Shown: positions 30,946-38,184 of the stretch, piece after piece
How the letters are laid out: each line of letters begins with the position of its first letter
Position numbering within the stretch: position 1 is the first letter of the stretch
Source: Flavobacterium xanthum
GTDB lineage: Bacteria > Bacteroidota > Bacteroidia > Flavobacteriales > Flavobacteriaceae
Length of the DNA stretch: 38,184 nucleotides
Assembly: GCF_900142695.1 (NCBI RefSeq)
Contig: NZ_FRBU01000030.1
Coordinates: 1 to 38,184 of the forward strand
Direction: 5' to 3'
The notes under the pieces: model-generated
Database searches by the model: none
What the model saw: the letters and a program-made list of their open reading frames with translations, nothing else
What the model was told of the DNA's origin: nothing
Program-made: the position numbers and the translations under genes

Positions 30946-32688
30946 ATGAAAAAATATATAGCGGCGATTGTTTTATTGGTGTGCAGCACACTCGGTGCTC
31001 AGGTTCAGTTTGAGGCCAGAGTGAGTAAAAGTACGCTGGGCTTGAATGAAAGATTGCGTATTGATTTTATGATGAATGTAGATGGTGATAATTTTGTGCA
31101 GCCTTCTTTTGATGGTTTCCGAATTGTTGCTGGACCCAGTCAGCAGGTAAGTCAATCGTGGGTAAACGGAAGAAGTTCCTTTGAAAAAGCCTATTCTTAT
31201 ATTCTTTTGCCAAATAAAAAGGGTACATTAGTGATCAAGTCGGCAGCTATAGAATACAATGGTCAAATTTACAAAACGGCGCCTGTAAAAATCAATGTTA
31301 CTGACGCACAAGAGCAACCACGAGATCCTAACGACTCACCAATATCGGCCGATGAAAACCTGTATCTAGTTGCTGATGTCTCTAAAGCTAACCCTTATGT
31401 CAACGAGCCAACAACAGTAGTCTATAAATTGTATTTTGCAAATATTGGAATCTCAAATTTTAGAGAATTAAGTAAACCAAAATACAATGATTTTTGGAGT
31501 CAAAATATAGAAATAAAACAACTTGTAGCAGAAGAAGGACAGTTCAAAGGGCAGAATTACAGGTATATAGTACTTAAGAAGGTAGTGCTGTATCCGCAAA
31601 AGTCGGGAAGACTTAAAATAGAACCGTTATCCTTAGAAATTGATGTGCAATTGCCAACGAATCGTAGGGATATGTTTGGTAGAATGGTGCTCACTGAAAC
31701 CAGCAAAAGAGTTTCAGCAGGAGGAAAGACTATAAATGTTAAACCTCTGCCAGAAGCAGGAAAACCAGAAAATTTTAATGGTGCAGTTGGAAACTTTGAC
31801 TTTAAAGTTACACCATCAAAGACTAATTTGAAACACGGTGAAAGTCTAGATTTGGTTGTAAGTGTAACCGGAAAAGGAAATTTAAAATTGTTCACTTTGC
31901 CAAAACCTGTAGTGCCAAATGCGCTGGAAATGTACGATGCTGTTCACAGCGAAGATATTAGCACACCACTTTCTGGAATGGCTGGAAAATCGTCGGATAG
32001 TTATACTATAATTCCACAATACAGAGGCAATTATCCGGTTAAACCAATGCAGTTTTCTTATTTTGACCTGAGTTCTGGAACCTACAAAACAATAAAATCT
32101 CCGGAGGTGATGATCAATGTTTTGGATGGACCTACACCGGCTGATTCTACTGCAACAGATGGAAACAAAAATAAAATTGTTGTTGAGGAATTTAAAACCA
32201 TCAAATCAAAAACTAATCTTGTTATCATAGACAAAGAGGGTTTCTTTGGATCAAATTTGTTTATTGGATTGTTATTGCTTCCTTTTTTATTGGTTCCAAT
32301 AATTATTTTATTCAAAAAGAAGAAAGAGGCTATGGATGGGGATGTCTCTGGAAACAGAATCCGAATGAATAACAGATTGGCCAAGAAATATTTATCAGAA
32401 GCGAAGAAACAAATCAACAACAAAGAACTGTTTTACATTGCGCTGGAAAAAGCGATGCACAATTTCCTAAAAGCAAAATTACACATTGAAACTTCAGAAA
32501 TGAGCAAGGATAATATTCAGGAATTATTGTTATCTCGAAATGCAAAACCAGAATCAGTAAATGATTTTATTGCGCTTACTGAAAATTGTGAAGTGGCACG
32601 TTATGCGCCTTCGTCAAGTGTTACGATACAACAGGATTTTGATAAAGCGGTATTTATAATCTCGGAATTAGAAAAACAGATTGCTTAA
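30946..32688 (+). CDS. batD: BatD, oxygen-tolerance family membrane protein
   Basis: A 580-residue protein from ATG 30946, which gives a clean signal peptide (KKYIAAIVLLVCSTLGAQ). A GTG at 30919 overlaps batC and would add nine non-signal residues. BatD-type beta domains follow, with LNERLRIDFMMNVDGDNFVQ, SQSWVNGRSSFEKAYSYILL and the repeat of the fold around GESLDLVVSVTGKGNLKLFT. A membrane helix at about 433-453 (NLFIGLLLLPFLLVPIIILF) precedes a cytosolic helical end. It shares its layout with the BatD-like protein at 26369. Confidence 0.9.
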   Translation: MKKYIAAIVLLVCSTLGAQVQFEARVSKSTLGLNERLRIDFMMNVDGDNFVQPSFDGFRIVAGPSQQVSQSWVNGRSSFEKAYSYILLPNKKGTLVIKSAAIEYNGQIYKTAPVKINVTDAQEQPRDPNDSPISADENLYLVADVSKANPYVNEPTTVVYKLYFANIGISNFRELSKPKYNDFWSQNIEIKQLVAEEGQFKGQNYRYIVLKKVVLYPQKSGRLKIEPLSLEIDVQLPTNRRDMFGRMVLTETSKRVSAGGKTINVKPLPEAGKPENFNGAVGNFDFKVTPSKTNLKHGESLDLVVSVTGKGNLKLFTLPKPVVPNALEMYDAVHSEDISTPLSGMAGKSSDSYTIIPQYRGNYPVKPMQFSYFDLSSGTYKTIKSPEVMINVLDGPTPADSTATDGNKNKIVVEEFKTIKSKTNLVIIDKEGFFGSNLFIGLLLLPFLLVPIIILFKKKKEAMDGDVSGNRIRMNNRLAKKYLSEAKKQINNKELFYIALEKAMHNFLKAKLHIETSEMSKDNIQELLLSRNAKPESVNDFIALTENCEVARYAPSSSVTIQQDFDKAVFIISELEKQIA

Positions 32689-32696
32689 TATTTTGC

Positions 32697-32882
32697 TTAA
32701 CCACAAAGTGCACAAAATGCACAAAGTTTATATAATTACTAACCTATTTGAGATTGTCGGATTGCAGATTAGGATTACTAATTAATTTTAATGTAAAATT
32801 GCTAAAAGAAGGTGTAAGACGAGTTATAAATGGAGCGCTTTAAATAGTGATCTTTGCGACTTCCTTGTGACCTTCGTGTTTA
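32697..32882. repeat. Inverted pair of leader repeats flanking the batD-batE spacer
   Basis: 32697-32730, read on the minus strand, gives TTTGTGCACTTTGTGGTTAA. 32848-32882 on the plus strand gives TTTGCGACTTCC..CTTCGTGTTTAA. They are diverged members of the family seen at 29043. The spacer between them has no gene. Confidence 0.6.
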
Positions 32883-32889
32883 AATTTTT

Positions 32890-33633
32890 ATGAAAAATAT
32901 ACTATACCTACTTTTACTTTCAACCCAGATTTTCTTTGCCCAAAATGGCTTCGAAAGAGGGAATGCGTACTATGCAAAAGGACAGTACACCGAAGCTATA
33001 GCAGCTTATGAAAGTGTTTTGAAAGACAATAAGCACTCCTCTGAAGTGTATTTCAATTTAGGAAATGCCTATTATAAATTAAATGAAGTAGCACCTTCAA
33101 TTTATAATTATGAAAAAGCATTGGTTCTAAATCCCAATAATAATGATGCGATTAACAACTTGAAATTCGCTCAAAAACGAACGATTGATGAAATAAAAGT
33201 AATTCCAAAAGTAGGTTTTGCAAAGTTGATTCGGGATTTTACGGGAGTGTATCATTATAATACTTGGGCCTGGATTTCGGTTGGACTTGCTGTTGGGTTT
33301 TTACTTTTTTTTATAGGGTACTATTTTTTACAAAGTACAGTTTCAAAGCGAATTTTCTTTTTTGGAATGTTCGTAGTTGTTTTTTTGATACTGATTAGTG
33401 TTTCATCTGCTATTTTTGAAAAAAGCCATTTTGACACGGAGAAACCTGCCATAGTTTTTGCCGAAATGACCGATTTTAAAAGTGAACCTAGAAATGGGGG
33501 TAAACCACTTTTTGTACTCCATGAAGGTACTAAGGTTTTTGTTTTTGAAAGCATAGGTGAATGGAAAAAAATCCAACTTACAGATGGAACTGAAGGTTGG
33601 ATTGAAAGCAGTGCGATTAAGGAAGTGAAATAA
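32890..33633 (+). CDS. batE: BatE, TPR and SH3-like protein
   Basis: A 247-residue protein with a signal peptide (MKNILYLLLLSTQIFFAQ). TPR repeats are RGNAYYAKGQYTEAIAAYES and VYFNLGNAYYKLNEVAPSIY. Two membrane helices follow (WISVGLAVGFLLFFIGYYF and FFFGMFVVVFLILISVSSAI), then a C-terminal bacterial SH3 domain (about 185-245, ending EWKKIQLTDGTEGWIESSAI). It is the last gene of the moxR-bat operon and converges with cvpA. Confidence 0.9.
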   Translation: MKNILYLLLLSTQIFFAQNGFERGNAYYAKGQYTEAIAAYESVLKDNKHSSEVYFNLGNAYYKLNEVAPSIYNYEKALVLNPNNNDAINNLKFAQKRTIDEIKVIPKVGFAKLIRDFTGVYHYNTWAWISVGLAVGFLLFFIGYYFLQSTVSKRIFFFGMFVVVFLILISVSSAIFEKSHFDTEKPAIVFAEMTDFKSEPRNGGKPLFVLHEGTKVFVFESIGEWKKIQLTDGTEGWIESSAIKEVK

Positions 33634-33667
33634 TAGTTTTTAGTTGCAAATATTCAGTGCAAATTGT

Positions 33668-34171
33668 TTATTTGTCCTTCAAACTGCCATACCATTCCTT
33701 TAATGAAGGATACATATATCCCGCTGTTTTTTGAATTGGATTGTAAAAAAGAGAATTGTCTAACGTTTCTTTTTTGGTTAAAAAGTGGTTGTAATTTATT
33801 TTTTCGAAAACTGCAAAGACAATACTGATAATCAAAATTGTTTTTAGCACCCTGAAGAAGCCACCACCAATCGTATTCAACCAGCCCAAAAAAGCAAAAT
33901 CGGCGACTCCAGTCAGGAACTTTCCTAAAAGGGTGACTACCATAACCACAGCGATAAACGTGAGAATAAAAGCAACAACTTGAATTGTATTGGGATTCCA
34001 CTTCACATATCCTACTAAAATATCTCGCATAAAGGAGGAAAATTTCACGGCAAAATATATTCCCGCCAATAGTGAAACTAATGAAGCTAGTTCTATAAAA
34101 AGTCCATTTCTGATTCCTTTATAAAAAGCGAAAGCCAGTAGTACTCCCAAAATAATATCTAAAAATCCCAT
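33668..34171 (-). CDS. CvpA family membrane protein
   Basis: A 167-residue protein from ATG 34171 (MGFLDIILGVLLAFAFYKGI). An upstream in-frame start at 34198 lies at the -7 element and is rejected. Four hydrophobic segments with the CvpA signature FYKGIRNG and FLGWLNTIGGGFFRVLKTIL are present. CvpA proteins are inner-membrane proteins related to colicin V production and, in enterics, to bile-salt resistance. A promoter with a TATCTTTG -7 element and TTTG -33 element is just upstream. Confidence 0.9.
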   Translation of the reverse strand: MGFLDIILGVLLAFAFYKGIRNGLFIELASLVSLLAGIYFAVKFSSFMRDILVGYVKWNPNTIQVVAFILTFIAVVMVVTLLGKFLTGVADFAFLGWLNTIGGGFFRVLKTILIISIVFAVFEKINYNHFLTKKETLDNSLFYNPIQKTAGYMYPSLKEWYGSLKDK

Positions 34172-34195
34172 AAATAAAAAATAAAGACAAAAGAA

Positions 34196-34224
34196 CAAAG
34201 ATAAAAGAATATTCTAAAGTCAAA
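34196..34224 (-). promoter_or_regulatory. Promoter of cvpA
   Basis: Minus-strand TTTG (34224-34221), a 17-nt spacer, then TATCTTTG (34203-34196), 24 bp before ATG 34171. Confidence 0.6.
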
Positions 34225-34235
34225 AACGGAGTGCC

Positions 34236-34243
34236 TATCTTTG
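34236..34243 (+). promoter_or_regulatory. -7 element of the small gene at 34327
   Basis: TATCTTTG, an exact TAnnTTTG match, 83 bp before ATG 34327. Divergent from the cvpA promoter. The leader contains a dispersed 29-bp repeat. Confidence 0.45.
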
Positions 34244-34293
34244 CTAAAATAATTTGATTATTCTATTTGAAAATCTGCGATACAAATCTGCAT

Positions 34294-34322
34294 TCAAAAA
34301 TCGTTAATCTACAATCAAAAAT
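34294..34322 (+). repeat. Dispersed AATCGTTAATC-type repeat, third copy
   Basis: 28 of 29 bases identical to 26317-26345, and related to the left arm at 25825-25850 in inverted form. It ends 4 bp before a start codon. Confidence 0.85.
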
Positions 34323-34326
34323 TAAA

Positions 34327-34683
34327 ATGTCAAGAGACACTCAACTTAAAGAACGCTGGGAACAGCTTGTAAATATACTTTCCAATCAATTTTCACAAGG
34401 AGAAGACTTAGATCTAGACGCCATTATTTATTTAATTGGAGTTCAGGAACTCGGGAAAGTACACAGTGAATATAAGAAAGACGAAAAATTAAACCTAATG
34501 CACATTGCCATTTGCAGATTATTAGAGCCTTACGGTTTCTATGAATTTGAGTTTTTTGATGAAGATGGATGGCCGCATTACAGAGTAAAAGAGGAGTTGC
34601 CTCCACTAAAAGCTGGGGAACAATCTGTTTTAATGAAAGAAGCTATTGTAAACTATTTCTTAGAACGCGAAGTGATAGAATAG
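34327..34683 (+). CDS. Conserved small protein upstream of pheS
   Basis: A 118-residue protein starting at ATG 34327 (MSRDTQLKERWEQLVNIL); an in-frame start at 34267 would use the repeat leader as coding. It is acidic and mostly helical, with HIAICRLLEPYGFYEFEFFD and DGWPHYRVKEELPPL. I recall it as a conserved Bacteroidota protein next to cvpA/pheS, without a known function. No motif for catalysis is visible. pheS follows after 105 bp with its own promoter. Confidence 0.8.
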   Translation: MSRDTQLKERWEQLVNILSNQFSQGEDLDLDAIIYLIGVQELGKVHSEYKKDEKLNLMHIAICRLLEPYGFYEFEFFDEDGWPHYRVKEELPPLKAGEQSVLMKEAIVNYFLEREVIE

Positions 34684-34742
34684 CGTATCAAAGGGAACTT
34701 CGTTAGATGAAAGTCTAATGCAATAAACTTGAAACATTAAAC

Positions 34743-34772
34743 TTGAAACTCGGAACAAATTTCTTAAATTTG
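34743..34772 (+). promoter_or_regulatory. Promoter of pheS
   Basis: TTG at 34743-34745, exactly 19 nt, then TAAATTTG at 34765-34772: the best -33/-7 match on the plus strand. ATG 34789 is 16 bp downstream; ATG 34795 is the alternative. Confidence 0.7.
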
Positions 34773-34788
34773 CACTCTCAATTATTGA

Positions 34789-35814
34789 ATGAAAATGATA
34801 GACAAGATAAAAGAATATATTGGTGAAGCACAAGCTTTCTCAACTCAAAATGCTGCTGATTTAGAAACATTCCGAATCAAATTTTTAGGAAGCAAAGGAC
34901 TTTTGAAAGAGCTTTTTGCCGAATTTAAAAATGTTCCTAACGACCAAAAAAAGGAATTTGGACAGGTAATTAACCTGCTTAAAACTTCTGCTGAGGAAAA
35001 AGTGAAAACCATTCAGGAAGCTTTAGAAAATAAAGAAGAAAGTAAAGGATTTTACGGGGATTTGACCCGTTCTGCAGAACCAATGATTATTGGCTCTCGT
35101 CACCCTATTTCATTGGTAAAAAACCAAATTATAGATATTTTTTCAAACATCGGTTTCAATGTTTCTGAGGGTCCAGAAATTGAAGACGACTGGCATAATT
35201 TTACCGCATTAAACTTACCGGAATACCATCCGGCACGTGATATGCAAGACACCTTTTTCATTCAAACGAATCCTGATATTTTGTTGCGCACGCACACTTC
35301 ATCAGTGCAAGTGCGTTACATGGAGAACAATAAACCGCCCATTCGTACGATTTCTCCAGGAAGAGTTTTCCGTAATGAAGCCGTATCGTCCCGTTCTCAC
35401 TGTATTTTCCACCAAGTGGAAGGATTGTATATCGATAAAGACGTTTCTTTTGCTGATTTAAAGCAAACGCTTTTGTATTTCACCAAAGAGATGTTCGGAA
35501 AATCAAAAATACGCCTGAGACCTTCTTATTTTCCATTTACGGAACCAAGTGCCGAAGTTGATATTTATTGGGGTTTAAAAACAGAAACCGATTATAGAAT
35601 CACCAAAGGAACCGGCTGGTTAGAAATCATGGGTTGCGGAATGGTAGATCCAAATGTGTTGAAAAATTGCGGTATCAATCCTGATGAATACAACGGTTTT
35701 GCGTTCGGAATGGGAATCGAAAGAATTGCCATGTTACTCTATCAAATTGGCGATATCCGCATGTTCTATGAGAACGACGTTCGTTTCTTGGAGCAATTCA
35801 AATCAAGCATATAA
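34789..35814 (+). CDS. pheS: Phenylalanine--tRNA ligase alpha subunit
   Basis: Charges tRNA-Phe as an alpha2-beta2 enzyme. 341 residues (339 if ATG 34795 is used). The N-terminal coiled coil includes FRIKFLGSKGLLKELFAEFK. The class II core has GFNVSEGPEIEDDWHNFTAL, motif 2 PGRVFRNEAVSSRSHCIFHQ and motif 3 GFAFGMGIERIAMLLYQIGD, then IRMFYENDVRFLEQF. All expected blocks are present. pheT is not in the window, as is usual in Bacteroidota. A structured repeat (copy B) lies 22 bp after the stop. Confidence 0.97.
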   Translation: MKMIDKIKEYIGEAQAFSTQNAADLETFRIKFLGSKGLLKELFAEFKNVPNDQKKEFGQVINLLKTSAEEKVKTIQEALENKEESKGFYGDLTRSAEPMIIGSRHPISLVKNQIIDIFSNIGFNVSEGPEIEDDWHNFTALNLPEYHPARDMQDTFFIQTNPDILLRTHTSSVQVRYMENNKPPIRTISPGRVFRNEAVSSRSHCIFHQVEGLYIDKDVSFADLKQTLLYFTKEMFGKSKIRLRPSYFPFTEPSAEVDIYWGLKTETDYRITKGTGWLEIMGCGMVDPNVLKNCGINPDEYNGFAFGMGIERIAMLLYQIGDIRMFYENDVRFLEQFKSSI

Positions 35815-35835
35815 AGAGTTATAAATTATATTTTT

Positions 35836-35916
35836 AGGAGCTATTTCCAGCTATCCGTTGCAATCTTTTTTGAGGCAAAAAGCCTCAAAAAAGGATTTTC
35901 ACTGCTATCTGGGCTA
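35836..35916 (+). ncRNA. Structured intergenic element (Flavo-1-like), copy B
   Basis: AGGAGCTATTTCCAGCTATC at the start and CTATCTGGGCTA at the end match copy A at 14539. The centre is a perfect hairpin, CTTTTTTGAGGC, loop, GCCTCAAAAAAG, different in sequence from copy A but equally paired. It is located after pheS and could act as a terminator. Transcription is not shown. Confidence 0.65.
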
Positions 35917-36002
35917 GGGATTTCGGTTGACAAGAAAATTAAGTTTTTGAATACTAAATAGTAATTAATGAGTGAAGAGATTGCTTCATTCTACACAACG
36001 AT

Positions 36003-36410
36003 ATGAAAAAAGACATCATCATCCCCGAAGTAGAAAACGTTTTCCTAGCTGCCGTTCAAGAATGGAGCGACGATTTTATGGAAAAAGTATGGTACGCGTA
36101 TTTGATAAATGACAGTGATTTTCTAATTGAAAGTGTTATGGTGGTTTCAAAAGCTTTTGGAACAATTGAGGGCGAAATGAAAAAAACATCGCTGTTGCGC
36201 CATGCTTTTGTAGAATTACCACCCGTATCGCTCGTAAAAATTGAAATGATTGAAAAAAGTGTTTTGACGCTCAACAATGAGTTTATGCTTACCTTTTTCA
36301 TGGATGGAAAGCTTTACGATAAAAAGTTTACTTTCAAAGCAAATTCAATCAATGAAACTAACGTCGAAGAGGTGCCAATTTTATTCGTTGATGGGGTTAT
36401 TGTTAAATAA
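36003..36410 (+). CDS. Conserved hypothetical protein downstream of pheS
   Basis: A 135-residue, probably soluble protein with a beta-rich pattern: EWSDDFMEKVWYAYLINDSD, ESVMVVSKAFGTIEGEMKKT, FVELPPVSLVKIEMIEKSV. I recall it as common in Bacteroidota near pheS and sometimes mislabelled as a PheS-related protein; it has no synthetase motif. The start is ATG 36003 with no clear promoter. It converges with the accessory operon; the neighbouring stop codons are adjacent (36410/36411). Confidence 0.75.
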   Translation: MKKDIIIPEVENVFLAAVQEWSDDFMEKVWYAYLINDSDFLIESVMVVSKAFGTIEGEMKKTSLLRHAFVELPPVSLVKIEMIEKSVLTLNNEFMLTFFMDGKLYDKKFTFKANSINETNVEEVPILFVDGVIVK

Positions 36411-36839
36411 TTAAAGACTTCTCGACATGAAAACACTAGCATTTCCATAAACACTATTATTCATAGAGTATATACTGTGTTGTATATCATATTCGCAACC
36501 AAGTTTACTAGTCCAGAGACCATTTTCTAATTGTCTAGCTGCATGAGTTGGTAGTCCATCATTTCCTAAAAATATTGCGATCTTTTCATTACCTATTTCT
36601 AGTGAAGTAGAAATGCATACCTCGTATCCTTTTAATTTATATAATTCTATAAAAGAATTTACTTCAATTGTCCGAGGAATATTTTCTGGCCAGAAATACA
36701 TTTCATCAGGGTCAGGCCAATACCATTTTGTATTGTCTCCAAATGCCCATGCAATACAATTATACGATGAAGTTTGAGGGCTTGTAATTACAAATGGATC
36801 AATTGTCGTGTTTGGAAATTCTGGAATAATTAAAACCAT
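36411..36839 (-). CDS. DUF7689-like protein with Cys/His pair
   Basis: A 142-residue protein and the last gene of the accessory operon. It has YNCIAWAFGDNTKWYWPD (Cys28) and LPTHAARQLENGLWTSKLG (His99), the two conserved blocks of a group I associate with DUF7689. A Cys followed by a 'HAA(R)' His resembles papain/NlpC-like active sites, so a cysteine hydrolase role is possible but inferred. There is no signal peptide. Its ATG overlaps the stop of the preceding gene by one base. The function is unknown. Confidence 0.7.
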   Translation of the reverse strand: MVLIIPEFPNTTIDPFVITSPQTSSYNCIAWAFGDNTKWYWPDPDEMYFWPENIPRTIEVNSFIELYKLKGYEVCISTSLEIGNEKIAIFLGNDGLPTHAARQLENGLWTSKLGCEYDIQHSIYSMNNSVYGNASVFMSRSL

Positions 36840-37261
36840 TAATAATTATTCTTTTGTGCCCATTCTATCCAATCTTCTTTCATTTTGGTTATTATGCCAT
36901 AGTGATCAGGGTTGATAGGGTTTTCTCCGCTAATTTTTTTTAAAGCATAAAACCAATGATCATTTGTTTTTTTTAATTCTCTTATAATCCATGGAATTGT
37001 TTTGCTTCCAAGAGCAATAATTTCTCTATATGCAGAATTATTGAAGATTTGTGAAGAACTAGAATAATACAAAGTTTCTGATTTCCACTTGTCTTTTAGT
37101 TGTAAAAAATGTTTGAATTCTTGGTTTTCAATTCTATCAGAAATAAGCACACTGTTTCCTTTAAATGTATTGACAGCATTTGAATAATTACAAGATAAAA
37201 TAGAAGCTTCTTGAGTTAAACCTGTATTTCTAGTTATTTCGGTGCTATATAGACGACTCAT
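36839..37261 (-). CDS. Small accessory-operon protein with 'DHWFYAL..ISGENP' domain
   Basis: A 140-residue protein. The N-terminal half is helical (ENQEFKHFLQLKDKWKSETL). The C-terminal half, AYREIIALGSKTIPWIIREL, then NDHWFYALKKISGENPINPD and EDWIEWAQK, is a pattern I recognise from sporadically distributed small proteins often found with TIGR04255 genes. It looks HEAT-like and has no catalytic motif. It overlaps the TIGR04255 gene by 4 bases and the DUF7689-like gene by 1, so all three are coupled. Function unknown. Confidence 0.7.
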   Translation of the reverse strand: MSRLYSTEITRNTGLTQEASILSCNYSNAVNTFKGNSVLISDRIENQEFKHFLQLKDKWKSETLYYSSSSQIFNNSAYREIIALGSKTIPWIIRELKKTNDHWFYALKKISGENPINPDHYGIITKMKEDWIEWAQKNNY

Positions 37262-37977
37262 TTGTTAAGTAGATTTCTGGTTTTATCGGTAATAAAGTCT
37301 TCAAAAATTGAATTTTTCATTGAACGCATGTAATTGAAATCTGTAAATTCAAAATTATTGTTGATTTCTTTGAAAATGTCAATGTCTAAAATAAAAGGAA
37401 CTAAGTCCTTTGTTGGAGTTTCTATAGTTTCTGTTATTACCGCATTGTACTCTTTTTTATCGCATGGTACTTGAATTTGCATGAAAAAACTGTTATACAA
37501 TTGTGGCAAGCTTTTGGGTATAGGAGGCATATTTAATATGTACTCTTGAAAGCTTACTAAAGGTAATGGGATGTTAATCTTATTTATATATCGTAATCCT
37601 ATTCTATTTATTTTTTTTGGCTTAAGACCATTAAAATATATTTTCCAAAGTAAAAAAGCTTCATTATAAAATTCATTCCAATTACTATAAGGAGATAAGA
37701 AATTAAGAGTGAATCCATCAACTCTAAATTGCACTTGTCTGTTGTTTTTTTCGTTAGAAAAAATTACTCCTCTAAATTGAGTTTTTGTGTTATTAGTTAT
37801 TTCGTTGTTTTGTTTTATTTCAAAATCTCCAAAAATATTTAAGGTTTTTTTCTTTTGAGGATAACTCGCCTCAAATAATATATGTAAATTTTCAATGTCC
37901 TCTTCTGTAATGTTTTCTAATCCAGTAACCTGAATGTCAAAAACAGCTTCTTTTATTGGGGGATTTGAGTATTTCAT
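37258..37977 (-). CDS. TIGR04255-family protein
   Basis: A 239-residue protein with the family opening YSNPPIKEAVFDIQV (residues 3-17), the middle block INRIGLRYINKINIPLP and the end SIFEDFITDKTRNLL. TIGR04255 describes sporadically distributed proteins of unknown function; presence in strain-specific regions fits this window edge. It is the first of three overlapping minus-strand genes. No promoter element of the -7 type is obvious in the 120 bp before it, which end at an IS30-type transposase. Codon use is strongly AT-rich. Confidence 0.78.
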   Translation of the reverse strand: MKYSNPPIKEAVFDIQVTGLENITEEDIENLHILFEASYPQKKKTLNIFGDFEIKQNNEITNNTKTQFRGVIFSNEKNNRQVQFRVDGFTLNFLSPYSNWNEFYNEAFLLWKIYFNGLKPKKINRIGLRYINKINIPLPLVSFQEYILNMPPIPKSLPQLYNSFFMQIQVPCDKKEYNAVITETIETPTKDLVPFILDIDIFKEINNNFEFTDFNYMRSMKNSIFEDFITDKTRNLLNK

Positions 37978-38096
37978 GAATCAAATATATAAAATAGATT
38001 TTACTAGTTTGTTTTATTAGATGAAAATTAAAAATAATTTAACCCATCAGTAAAATTTCATAAATATTTTTAAGACTATTTTTTTACTAGGTGGAT

Positions 38097-38184
38097 TCAA
38101 TTAATTAATGCGAATTCCTGATTATTGTTTAATAATTGTAAATATACTTCATTTGGAGAATCAAATTGATGCCTTTTCCGAGGT
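38097..38184 (-). CDS. IS30-family transposase, C-terminal tail only
   Basis: The minus strand from the window edge reads PRKRHQFDSPNEVYLQLL, then NNNQEFALIN and TGA at 38097-38099. The 'PRKR..(F/Y).(S/T)PNEV' block is the usual C-terminal signature of IS30 transposases. The rest of the gene and one element end are outside the window; the inner end should lie between about 38040 and 38096, but I cannot define its repeat. Confidence 0.8.
   Translation of the reverse strand, partial: PRKRHQFDSPNEVYLQLLNNNQEFALIN

Noticed and set aside
34267..34326. Longer start of the small gene upstream of pheS
   Set aside because: This stretch is part of a dispersed intergenic repeat; ATG 34327 directly follows it.

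Overview
The window looks like a chromosomal segment of a Flavobacterium or close relative (Bacteroidota). It is AT-rich. Many genes have close flavobacterial counterparts, such as the SDR-type threonine dehydrogenase and the MoxR-Bat operon. Several promoters carry the Bacteroidota -7 element TAnnTTTG, in the best cases with a TTG or TTTG -33 element 17-19 nt upstream. Shine-Dalgarno sequences are rare. This assignment is by recognition; no search was run.

Layout. The left edge (1-1730) is the end of an IS66 element (tnpC truncated by the window, tnpB, tnpA, probable terminal repeat). Next comes an accessory islet (about 1960-4300) with two secreted lipoprotein-type genes. The first carries an (AAAC)8 tract that places its natural ATG out of frame, which suggests phase variation. 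The islet lies between the intact threonine dehydrogenase gene tdh (minus strand) and a decayed extra copy of the tdh 3' end. The housekeeping stretch 5648-16264 holds a lipoprotein gene and mfd, a ParE/RelE-like toxin-antitoxin pair, an ACT-domain protein, a YraN-family protein, an LD-carboxypeptidase, an EEP-family hydrolase, 3-hydroxyanthranilate dioxygenase and an ALDH7-type aldehyde dehydrogenase. A second islet (16265-18107) encodes a HipA-like kinase and a HIRAN-domain partner. It sits between the aldehyde dehydrogenase gene and a second copy of that gene's last 18 codons. From 18182 to 23649 there are a beta-barrel protein, a metallophosphatase, a Bor-like lipoprotein, a Schlafen/AlbA-type protein, an SDR and an aldo/keto reductase.

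The largest unit (23862-33633) is the MoxR-DUF58-BatA-E operon: an AAA+ ATPase, three VWA or DUF58 proteins, two TPR proteins and two BatD-like membrane proteins. A four-helix-bundle gene flanked by 26-bp inverted repeats interrupts it. Then come cvpA, a small conserved gene, pheS and another small conserved gene. The right edge (36411-37977) is a tight three-gene minus-strand operon headed by a TIGR04255-type protein, followed by the tail of an IS30-type transposase at the window end.

Most interesting points: (1) two unrelated cargo islets each placed directly behind a protein-coding gene whose 3' end is duplicated at the far side of the islet, with no integrase in sight; (2) the tetranucleotide switch in a lipoprotein with a JAMM-like metal site; (3) the kinase-HIRAN pair; (4) the TIGR04255 operon as a candidate uncharacterised system; (5) two copies of a structured intergenic RNA-like repeat with compensatory changes in the central hairpin.
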